The notes beneath the pieces were generated by a model that was not told where the DNA came from, made no database searches, and saw only the letters and a list, made by a program, of their open reading frames with translations. A stretch of 64,000 nucleotides of DNA from positions 124,001 through 188,000 of the forward strand of contig CALFUN010000007.1 in assembly GCA_937929915.1 (NCBI GenBank). The letters are read 5' to 3'. A program made the position numbers and the translations under genes. Origin of the DNA: an uncultured Caulobacterales bacterium. GTDB lineage: Bacteria; Pseudomonadota; Alphaproteobacteria; Caulobacterales; Maricaulaceae. Below, one piece after another: positions 51,933-59,888 of the stretch; position 1 is the first letter of the stretch; each line of letters starts with the position of its first letter.

Positions 51933-52550
51933 ATGTTGAAAACGGCGCTTATCGGGTTAATAGGATTTGGGTTCATGTCTTTTGGGCTTACATCTTGTGG
52001 GTCAAGTCCTACCCGTGTAGATAAAACTCGCAATTACACGCCTATCCCCAAAGGCGCGCTTGCCCTGCCCGACCGCATAGTGTTTTCACAAAAAGACCCG
52101 CGCTGGGCGCATGAAAAACTTGGCCGTACAAAAACCGATACGCTCGGGACAGATGGATGCCTTGTCACCGCAACATCAATGGCTTTGGGGAATTTAGGCT
52201 TTGAAACAAACCCATCTGACCTGAATGCGCGGCTGACACAATCAGATAGTTTTACGCCGCGCGGTTGGCTGATCTGGGACGGCATACGTAAAGTGACAGA
52301 TAATCGCGCTGAAGCGAAATTTTACAAAACAGTCGAAGCCCCGATCATTGAGCAATGTCTGGTCGATGGATATTATCCGCTTGTGCAATTTTATTTGCCT
52401 AATGGCCGCTCACATTGGGCGATGATTGTGCAGAAAAGCGAAAAAGGCTTTCATATGCGCGACCCGTTGCGGACATCTAAAAACCCGCTCATTTTCCCGC
52501 GTAACACAGAGGCCTTTAAAGCCATACGCTGTGTAGGTTTAAAGGCTTAA
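51933..52550 (+). CDS. C39-like peptidase-fold lipoprotein
   Basis: This 205-aa lipoprotein has a lipobox at LTSC (Cys about residue 22). The mature domain resembles C39-like papain-fold peptidases: QKDPRWAHEKLG at the start, the probable catalytic Cys in LGTDGCLVTATSMALGNLGF, His in NGRSHWAMIV and Asp in MRDPLR. Whether it is an active peptidase is unknown, and the substrate is not visible. It is adjacent to the two SIMPL lipoproteins on the same strand, 57 bases away, so an envelope quality-control or peptide-processing link is possible. Confidence 0.82.
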   Translation: MLKTALIGLIGFGFMSFGLTSCGSSPTRVDKTRNYTPIPKGALALPDRIVFSQKDPRWAHEKLGRTKTDTLGTDGCLVTATSMALGNLGFETNPSDLNARLTQSDSFTPRGWLIWDGIRKVTDNRAEAKFYKTVEAPIIEQCLVDGYYPLVQFYLPNGRSHWAMIVQKSEKGFHMRDPLRTSKNPLIFPRNTEAFKAIRCVGLKA

Positions 52551-52636
52551 ACACATCCTTTAAAAAAAGTTCTTGATTTGTTCTCATAAATCCTGTTTGA
52601 TAAAGCAGCTATATTGCAAAGCTGTGAGGGCTTATA

Positions 52637-54202
52637 ATGGTTGCACATATATGTACGGTTGCCTTTGAAGGCGCGGAAGCGCGCCGCGTTGATGTTCAGG
52701 TGCAAGTCATGAGCGCAGGACGGCAGTTTTTTAATATTGTTGGCTTGGCAGATAAAGCCGTCGCAGAATCGCGTGAGCGCGTCAGAGCCGCCTTTGCATC
52801 TTTAGGGCTACATTTGCCCGGTAAGCGTATCACAATTAATCTTGCACCAGCTGACCTTCCTAAAGAAGGCGCGCATTATGACTTACCGATTGCCCTTGGC
52901 CTATTGGCGGCCATCGGCGCGATACCAGCAGATGCGATTGATGGATTTACAGCCATAGGCGAGCTTGCGCTTGACGGCACGATTGCCGCTGTACCAGGCG
53001 CGCTACCCGCCGCGATTATGGCAAATCATCATGGTATGGGACTCATTTGCCCCGAGCCCAATGGGGCAGAAGCGGCGTGGGCGGGGGATATGCCTTTGCT
53101 CGCGCCGCAAAACCTTGTGCAATTAATGAATCACTTTAAAGGCACGCAGCTTTTACAGCCCCCTGTGATTGGTGATGTCAAAGCCCTTGAACATATTTTG
53201 GATATGCGTGATGTGCGCGGGCAAGAAACCGCCAAACGCGCGCTTGAAATTGCCGCGGCGGGCGGTCATAATTTACTGATGGTTGGCCCGCCCGGCTCTG
53301 GGAAATCCATGCTCGCAGCGCGTATGCCGGGGTTACTACCGCCGCTATCTACCGAAGAATTGCTTGATGTATCTATGGTGCATTCCGTGGCGGGCCTATT
53401 AGAGCGCGGGGAATTATCGCGCGCACGGCCATTTCGCTCCCCGCATCACAGCGCCTCTATGCCTGCCATGGTTGGCGGCGGTGTCAAAGCCAAACCCGGC
53501 GAAGCCTCATTGGCCCATCGCGGGGTTTTGTTTTTAGATGAATTACCAGAATTTACCCCGCAAGTCTTAGATAGCTTGCGGCAGCCTTTAGAAACGGGTG
53601 AAATATCCGTAGCCCGCGTCAATGCCCATATTACCTATCCTGCCAGATTTCAGCTTATAGCGGCAATGAATCCCTGCCGCTGCGGAACAGGCGGCACAGA
53701 TGGTATTGCCTGCCGCCGCGGCGTGCGGTGCGCTGCAGATTATCAAGCGCGTGTCTCTGGGCCTTTTATGGACCGCATTGATATTCAAATCGACGTGCCT
53801 GCGGTCACGCCTGCTGATCTCGCCTTGCCTCCTTCCAAAGAAAGCACAGCAGACATTGCAGCGCGCGTTTTAATGGCCCGCAAATTTCAACATAATCGTA
53901 ATGGCGGTTTAACGAATGCAGAATTACCGCAAGATAGGCTTGATGATATTGCACAACCCGACGCAGAAGGCCGCAAGCTATTAATTCAAGCTGCAGAGAC
54001 ATTAGGGTTAACAGCGCGCGGCTATCATCGTGTTTTACGGGTGGCACGCACATTAGCGGATTTAGCAGGCTCAGAGCACATTCACAGATTGCACATTGCA
54101 GAGAGTTTGGCTCATCGCCGCTCTAAAAAAGGCCTTATAACAGGCTCTGCAAACACAGTAACATCACCGCGCAAACCGCGAAACCCTTATTATTCATCTT
54201 AA
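52637..54202 (+). CDS. comM: YifB/ComM-type Mg-chelatase-like AAA ATPase
   Basis: This 521-aa protein combines an N-terminal Lon-like domain (FFNIVGLADKAVAESRERVR) with an AAA+ core. Walker A is MVGPPGSGKSMLAARMPG and Walker B GVLFLDELPEF, with sensor region MNPCRCGTGG carrying Cys residues for a zinc-like site. In competent bacteria ComM is a helicase that promotes branch migration during natural transformation; elsewhere the role is less clear. GTGAGGG lies upstream of the start. It is the usual length. Confidence 0.93.
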   Translation: MVAHICTVAFEGAEARRVDVQVQVMSAGRQFFNIVGLADKAVAESRERVRAAFASLGLHLPGKRITINLAPADLPKEGAHYDLPIALGLLAAIGAIPADAIDGFTAIGELALDGTIAAVPGALPAAIMANHHGMGLICPEPNGAEAAWAGDMPLLAPQNLVQLMNHFKGTQLLQPPVIGDVKALEHILDMRDVRGQETAKRALEIAAAGGHNLLMVGPPGSGKSMLAARMPGLLPPLSTEELLDVSMVHSVAGLLERGELSRARPFRSPHHSASMPAMVGGGVKAKPGEASLAHRGVLFLDELPEFTPQVLDSLRQPLETGEISVARVNAHITYPARFQLIAAMNPCRCGTGGTDGIACRRGVRCAADYQARVSGPFMDRIDIQIDVPAVTPADLALPPSKESTADIAARVLMARKFQHNRNGGLTNAELPQDRLDDIAQPDAEGRKLLIQAAETLGLTARGYHRVLRVARTLADLAGSEHIHRLHIAESLAHRRSKKGLITGSANTVTSPRKPRNPYYSS

Positions 54203-54337
54203 CAAAACCTTACCAGAAAGCTGCGAAAACTGTAAAAAAAGCTAAGTTTGGTAAGACATTTTTTATACTAAACCTTCACATTCATCTTGAGACACACATC
54301 TCTATCTTGAGAGGTAGAGTGAACCGAGGATGTATTT
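54203..54337. promoter_or_regulatory. Leader with a 9-bp direct repeat, before the PAS-receiver gene
   Basis: ATCTTGAGA occurs at 54284-54292 and again at 54304-54312. The copies are 20 bp apart, two helical turns, on the same face of the DNA. CCGAGGA gives the ribosome binding site for the next gene. A regulator binding as a tandem dimer is possible. Confidence 0.4.
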
Positions 54338-55726
54338 ATGGCGCCAGATGATATTTTTGCCGCACAATTTTGGCCGTGGCCTGATCCAGCGATAAAGCGT
54401 GACAATCAAGGTCGTGTTTTATTCGTGAATGCCGCATTTTTACAACTCTATGGCGGTACAGTCCAAGACTGGACAGGGCACGTGATTGGTGGATGGCCTG
54501 CCCCGCAAGGCCCTGGACAACCTTATCGGTTTGAAACCCGTATATCCGTACCGCATGACACAGCGGAACAAGTCTATGATTGGCTGGAAATGACATTGGC
54601 CGATGGCAATGCTTTTGCTCTTGCGCGAAATGTCACAATTTTTGCGCAAAGCCCTGTCACGCAGCCTATGGCCGCGCAAATCGCAGCTGAACGGCCCGTG
54701 CAAGACAGTCAAATGGAAACGGGACAGATTGCAAACACTCAAACCACAGAGCCTCACATAGCGGCAGATATGGCTGCGCCAACACATGACACGCAAGTTA
54801 TGTCCGCGGAAGATACAGCACAAGCGCCTGAGTTTGAACATTCCAGCTATGAAGCGCCGACATATGAAGCCCCTGCCTATGAGGCGCCAGCCTATGAAGA
54901 CACACTGGCAGAGGAAATGACACACACGCCGCAAAATTTAGAACCTAGCGCATCACATGAACCTGTCATCTTTGCCGAACATGTTGCTGAACCCGTCATC
55001 TCAACAAACGAGCTTCACACAGAACCTGTTGGCGGCACGCAACCAGCCCCGCAAGTGAATGAACAGATACAAGCTGTGGAAACAACGCCAATCCAAGCCA
55101 GCACACCGCCTGTGCAAAACGCGGCTCTGAATACATCAAATGACCCAGATAGAGCCTATGAGCGCCGCGCTTTACCGCTCGAAAATGAAAATGCTGTCTT
55201 GGGCAATAATTGGCGCGATGCCGTCATTGCAAAAGCTGTCGGCGCGGATATCCAGCCTGCGGCTGAAGCTGATATGGCCCAATCTTCAACGCCCCAAGCG
55301 TCTCTTGCCGCGCAAGGCGGTGACGATCCTCACGGGCCAAAGCGTATCTTGCTAGCCGAGGATAACGCAATCAATGCCCTGTTAACACGAACTTTGTTAG
55401 AGGCCGAAGGCCATACAGTTGAAACCGTACAAGACGGACAGCTCGCCGTAGAGGCGATGAAAACATCAACCTATGACCTTATCTTTATGGATATGCGTAT
55501 GCCTAATATGGATGGGTTAGAGGCCACACGCAAAATCCGTACACTGCCAAATGTCAGTAAACATCTGCCCATTATTGCCCTAACAGCCAATGCCTTTGAC
55601 GATGATCGCAATGCCTGTTTTGATAGCGGTATGAATGACTTTATGACCAAGCCCGTATCCGCTGAGGAACTCTCTGAAATGGTAACGCAATGGACAGGGC
55701 CAAAAGAAGACCGCATGGCCAGTTAA
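54338..55726 (+). CDS. PAS-linker-receiver protein lacking a kinase domain
   Basis: This 462-aa signalling protein has an N-terminal PAS-like domain (about 5-110; NQGRVLFVNAAFLQLYGG). A long low-complexity linker (about 110-325) rich in Gln, Pro, Glu and Thr includes a YEAPA repeat. A C-terminal receiver domain (about 335-455) follows. The receiver has KRILLAEDNAINALLTRTLL, 20 residues, the phospho-acceptor Asp in FMDMRMPNMDGLEA, the Thr in IIALTANAF and the Lys in MTKPVS. These are the marks of a hybrid-kinase receiver, but no histidine kinase DHp or ATPase motifs are present between. It may be a degenerate hybrid kinase or a stand-alone phosphate sink controlled by PAS. Confidence 0.85.
   Translation: MAPDDIFAAQFWPWPDPAIKRDNQGRVLFVNAAFLQLYGGTVQDWTGHVIGGWPAPQGPGQPYRFETRISVPHDTAEQVYDWLEMTLADGNAFALARNVTIFAQSPVTQPMAAQIAAERPVQDSQMETGQIANTQTTEPHIAADMAAPTHDTQVMSAEDTAQAPEFEHSSYEAPTYEAPAYEAPAYEDTLAEEMTHTPQNLEPSASHEPVIFAEHVAEPVISTNELHTEPVGGTQPAPQVNEQIQAVETTPIQASTPPVQNAALNTSNDPDRAYERRALPLENENAVLGNNWRDAVIAKAVGADIQPAAEADMAQSSTPQASLAAQGGDDPHGPKRILLAEDNAINALLTRTLLEAEGHTVETVQDGQLAVEAMKTSTYDLIFMDMRMPNMDGLEATRKIRTLPNVSKHLPIIALTANAFDDDRNACFDSGMNDFMTKPVSAEELSEMVTQWTGPKEDRMAS
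54848..54898 (+). repeat. 15-bp coding tandem repeat (YEAPA units)
   Basis: Three and a fraction copies of a 15-bp unit encode YEAPT, YEAPA, YEAPA and YED in the linker of the PAS-receiver protein. The unit is in frame, so copy changes would alter only the linker length. The codons differ between copies, which suggests the repeat is not very recent. Confidence 0.75.
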
Positions 55727-55798
55727 TATACGCTATAAACTGCGTAAATAACTGACAAAATCTTTGCACCTTGCCCCGAATAGAGGCAAGGTGTTTTC

Positions 55799-57133
55799 AT
55801 GAATACATCACAAAACCCGATAGAAAAACCAAGTTGGTTAGAGGTTTTTAAATCCTATTTGAAACCGAAAATGCTAGGCATGATGTCACTCGGTTTTGCC
55901 TCTGGCTTACCCTATATGCTGATATATTCGGAACTTGCCTTTTGGATGAAAGAAGAGGGCGTTGATCTAAAAATTATAGGTTTTTTTGCTTGGATTGGGC
56001 TGGTTTATACGTTGAAGGTTTTATGGGCACCTTTGGTCGATAGATTGGAAATCCCATATCTGACACGGACATTAGGGCAAAGGCGCTCTTGGATGCTCAT
56101 CGCAATATTAGGCACCATTCTTGGCGCTATTATCATTTCCGCGTCAAACCCTAGCACTTCCGTTTTACAGATTGCCATTGGCGCTGTTATATTGGCAACC
56201 TCTGGCGCAACATTAGATATATCTATTGATGCATGGAGGATTGAAGCCGCGCCAGGTGATGATCAAACAAATATGGCCGCCACCTATGTATTAGGTTATC
56301 GAATTGCGATTTTTGGGGCTGGTTTATCTTACATTGTTGCAGGGTTCACAAATTGGAACATAGCTTATGCGGTCATGGCCATGATATTAGCCATAAATGG
56401 CTCTGTTATCTTTTTTATTCAAGAACCTTCAAGGCAAACACGGCGCAAAGCTATGACTTTAACTGATGCCGTGACCGAGAATATTGTAAAGCCTTTTTTA
56501 GGCTTTGTGGCAAAATTAGGAAGCTGGACACCCATAGTCTTTTGCCTTGTTGCCACCTATTTAATAAGTGACAAAACCATGGGGCCAATGGCAAAACCGA
56601 TGTATCAATCCATCGGGTATTCAGAAATACAAATTGGTCTTATCTCAAGTACATTTGGCCCATGGCCTGTAATTTTTGGAGGCTTCGCCGCAGGAGCAAT
56701 TTCTATTAAATTTGGTTTGATGCGTTGCTTGCTAATCGGGTCTATTTTAATGGTCATTACAAACGGGGCCTTTGCCTGGCTATCGACCGTGTCTGAACCC
56801 AAAACATTATATTTGTTTGTGACAGTTGGCGCGGATAATTTAGCGCAAGGTTTTGCCGCTACTATTTTTATCGCCTATTTGTCCTCTCTTTGTGATTTGA
56901 AATTTGCGGCAACGCAATATGCGTTTTTAAGTGCTATGTTTAATCTTGTCGGTAAAAGCCTGTCTGGATTTACGGGTATCATGGCAGATAAGATGGGATT
57001 TGAGGTCTTTTTTGTCTTTTCCGCAGCATTAGGCATGCCTGCCATTATTTTAGCCCTTATTATTATGACTTTGGGGCCAGATACCGCAAAAGGCATTCGG
57101 CAAGAAACTCATTCTCAAAAAGACTCTGTGTAA
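55799..57133 (+). CDS. AmpG-like MFS transporter
   Basis: This 444-aa transporter of the major facilitator superfamily has about twelve helices. It fits the AmpG/acetyl-CoA transporter group: MLGMMSLGFASGLPYMLIYS, split as LGMMSLGFASGLPYM, then WAPLVDRLEIPYL and LGQRRSWMLI after TM3, and DISIDAWRIEA. AmpG imports anhydro-muropeptides for peptidoglycan recycling. The partner recycling genes are not adjacent, so the substrate is inferred from family only. Confidence 0.85.
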   Translation: MNTSQNPIEKPSWLEVFKSYLKPKMLGMMSLGFASGLPYMLIYSELAFWMKEEGVDLKIIGFFAWIGLVYTLKVLWAPLVDRLEIPYLTRTLGQRRSWMLIAILGTILGAIIISASNPSTSVLQIAIGAVILATSGATLDISIDAWRIEAAPGDDQTNMAATYVLGYRIAIFGAGLSYIVAGFTNWNIAYAVMAMILAINGSVIFFIQEPSRQTRRKAMTLTDAVTENIVKPFLGFVAKLGSWTPIVFCLVATYLISDKTMGPMAKPMYQSIGYSEIQIGLISSTFGPWPVIFGGFAAGAISIKFGLMRCLLIGSILMVITNGAFAWLSTVSEPKTLYLFVTVGADNLAQGFAATIFIAYLSSLCDLKFAATQYAFLSAMFNLVGKSLSGFTGIMADKMGFEVFFVFSAALGMPAIILALIIMTLGPDTAKGIRQETHSQKDSV

Positions 57134-57185
57134 ACTCGGTTTAAGCTTGCACCCTACCTTAATATAGGCAATTTTCGGCGCAATT

Positions 57186-59888
57186 ATGACAGCTCAAACG
57201 CATACAGATAGTAAGGCCCGTCAACAGGCTAAACTCACCCCGATGATGGCACAATTCCTAACCATCAAAGCTGAAGCGGGGGAGGACGTTTTATTATTTT
57301 ACCGCATGGGGGATTTCTATGAATTATTTTTCAATGATGCCGTAAGAGCTTCCGCTGCGCTCGACATTGCCCTGACAAAACGTGGTAAGCATAATGGCAC
57401 AGATATTCCCATGTGCGGCGTACCTGTCCATGCCTCTGAAACCTATTTACAGCGTCTCATAAAAAAGGGATTTCGGGTCGCTGTATGCGAGCAAACCGAA
57501 GACCCGAAAGACGCCAAAAAGCGCGGGTCTAAATCTGTTGTGCGGCGCGAAATTGTGCGGCTGGTCACCCCTGGTACATTGACCGAAGATAATTTACTCG
57601 ATGCGCGCGGACGGAATATTATTCTTGCACTATCCAAATCATTATCTGGCGACCACGCATTAGCATGGGCAGATATTTCCGATGGTTTATTTCAGCTATA
57701 CGCTCTGGCTGAAACCCGTCTTGCCGGGGAAATCGCGGCGCTGGCTCCGCGAGAATTACTCTTACCTGAAAGCCTCTATCAAAATGCAGAATTCATGCAG
57801 AGCTTACCATTGGACGGGGTGGCTTTAACCCCGCAACCCAATGTAAAATTTGATGCACGCGCAGGTGAGCGGCGGTTAAAAGATAGATTTTCTATTGGCA
57901 GTCTTGAAGGATTAGGCGATTTCTCGCGTGCTGAAATTTCAGCCGCTGGCGCTTTACTCGATTATTTGGAACTCACTCAAGCTGGCTCCCCTGTTCAACT
58001 CTCGGCCCCGCAACAAACCCAAACAGCGGGTTTCCTTGCAATAGATTCGGCCACACGCGCAAGCCTTGAAATTGACCGCACCCAAAAGGGGGCGCGAAAA
58101 GGCTCCCTGCTCTCAGTTATAGACCGCACCATTACAGGGGCCGGCGCACGTGAACTATCCGACCGTCTTAACCGGCCGCTGATAGATTTACAGACCATTA
58201 AGTCACGCCATGACGCCGTCGCCTTTTTCATAAGCGAGGCCGATATTCGCCGAAAGCTTCGCGGACATCTGCGTGCCTGCGGGGATATGGGGCGCGCGGT
58301 ATCGCGCATCGCTCTGGAGCGCGGAGGGCCGCGTGATTTACGCGTGATTTGTGATACGCTTTCAGAATGCGAGATTATTAATTCTGTATTCGCGCAAAAT
58401 CCAAACCTAAAAGTCGCGGATAATATTACCCGCGCTCTTGATGCTATAAGCCAAGCGGATAAAGCCGAACTTGCGACCTTACGCCGTGATATAGATAAAG
58501 CCTTTACAGTAGATGTGCCAATGCTGGCACGCGATGGCGGCTTTGTTGCAGCGGGCTGGCGGCCAGAAATCGACCAACTAAAACAATTACGCGATGATAG
58601 TCGCCGCATTGTTGCAGGCTTGCAAGCCGATTACGCGCGTGTCGCCGAAATCCCAACGTTGAAAATAAAGCATAATAATGTGCTCGGTTACTTCATTGAG
58701 GTAACTCCAAAATATGCCGATGCGATGCTCTCCAAAGGCCCAGAAAGTCCGTTCATTCACCGTCAAACCCTTGTGAGCGCTGTACGCTTTACAACGACAG
58801 AATTGGCCGAATTAGACAGTAAAATATCAGGCGCAGCAGATAAAGTTCTGGCTTTAGAACAAGCCGTCTTTTTAGAATTTGCAACGCGTACTCGCAGCCT
58901 ATCTGAGCCTATTCGTGACGCGGCGCGCGCATTGGCACGGCTTGATGTGCAAGCAGCTTGGGCGCTTTGGGCCGAAGAATCAAACGCCATTCGCCCTGAT
59001 ATGCGCGATGATTTTACATTCCACATAGAAGGCGGACGTCATCCTGTTGTCGAAGATGCTTTAATCAAATCAGGTGATGCTGGCTTTACCGCCAATGATT
59101 GCACCTTAGATGCCGCGATAAGCACAGCCCCGCGCCTGACGTTAATTACTGGCCCCAATATGGCCGGAAAATCAACTTATCTTCGCCAAAATGCTTTGAT
59201 ATTTATACTCGCACAAGCTGGCGGATATGTACCTGCGCAAAGTGCAATTATTGGTGTCGCAGATCGGTTATTTTCACGCGTTGGCGCATCGGACGATTTA
59301 TCAAAAGGACGCTCAACATTCATGATAGAAATGATCGAAACGGCAGCCATCCTTAATCAAGCCACACAAAGAAGCTTTGTGATTTTAGATGAAATTGGAC
59401 GCGGTACGTCAACATTTGATGGCTTATCTATAGCTTGGGCCACAGCAGAGCATTTGCATGCTGTGAATAAATGCCGCGCATTATTTGCGACACATTATCA
59501 CGAATTGACAGATTTAATAACAGCCCTAGACGGCGCAGAAAACGCATCTTTGCGTGCTAAAGAATGGAATGGCGATCTTGTGTTTTTGCATGATGTCAAA
59601 GCAGGGGCAGCCGATAAATCTTACGGCATTCAAGTCGCCAAACTTGCAGGACTGCCTTTCGCTGCCGTAACCCGCGCGCATGAAGTTTTAACCAAACTCG
59701 AAAACGAAGCGCAAACCACACAGCCATCTATTCAGGCGCTCCCGCTTTTTTCTGTCCGCCCAGAGCCCGCGCCGTCAAAGCCCTCCGAGATCGAAACGGC
59801 CTTACGTGATTTAAACCTTGACGACATCTCTGCGCGCCAAGCCCTTGATTTACTATATGAGCTTCGCGCGAAATTAGGCAGTCATTAA
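57186..59888 (+). CDS. mutS: DNA mismatch repair protein MutS
   Basis: MutS (900 aa) recognises mismatches and recruits MutL. The N-terminal mismatch-binding domain includes KLTPMMAQFLTIKAEAGED (19 residues) and the Phe-x-Glu mismatch wedge in MGDFYELFFNDAV. The clamp and lever domains lead to the ATPase with TGPNMAGKSTYLRQNALIF and the signature DLSKGRSTFMIEM. DEIGRGTSTFDGL is Walker B, and FATHYHELTDL follows. glnD starts at the base after the mutS stop, and the mutS-glnD-murJ order is typical of alphaproteobacteria. Confidence 0.97.
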   Translation: MTAQTHTDSKARQQAKLTPMMAQFLTIKAEAGEDVLLFYRMGDFYELFFNDAVRASAALDIALTKRGKHNGTDIPMCGVPVHASETYLQRLIKKGFRVAVCEQTEDPKDAKKRGSKSVVRREIVRLVTPGTLTEDNLLDARGRNIILALSKSLSGDHALAWADISDGLFQLYALAETRLAGEIAALAPRELLLPESLYQNAEFMQSLPLDGVALTPQPNVKFDARAGERRLKDRFSIGSLEGLGDFSRAEISAAGALLDYLELTQAGSPVQLSAPQQTQTAGFLAIDSATRASLEIDRTQKGARKGSLLSVIDRTITGAGARELSDRLNRPLIDLQTIKSRHDAVAFFISEADIRRKLRGHLRACGDMGRAVSRIALERGGPRDLRVICDTLSECEIINSVFAQNPNLKVADNITRALDAISQADKAELATLRRDIDKAFTVDVPMLARDGGFVAAGWRPEIDQLKQLRDDSRRIVAGLQADYARVAEIPTLKIKHNNVLGYFIEVTPKYADAMLSKGPESPFIHRQTLVSAVRFTTTELAELDSKISGAADKVLALEQAVFLEFATRTRSLSEPIRDAARALARLDVQAAWALWAEESNAIRPDMRDDFTFHIEGGRHPVVEDALIKSGDAGFTANDCTLDAAISTAPRLTLITGPNMAGKSTYLRQNALIFILAQAGGYVPAQSAIIGVADRLFSRVGASDDLSKGRSTFMIEMIETAAILNQATQRSFVILDEIGRGTSTFDGLSIAWATAEHLHAVNKCRALFATHYHELTDLITALDGAENASLRAKEWNGDLVFLHDVKAGAADKSYGIQVAKLAGLPFAAVTRAHEVLTKLENEAQTTQPSIQALPLFSVRPEPAPSKPSEIETALRDLNLDDISARQALDLLYELRAKLGSH

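Noticed and set aside
57995-58609. 204-aa minus-strand frame opposite mutS
   Set aside because: Arg/Ser-rich composition typical of an antisense shadow of a well-supported gene.
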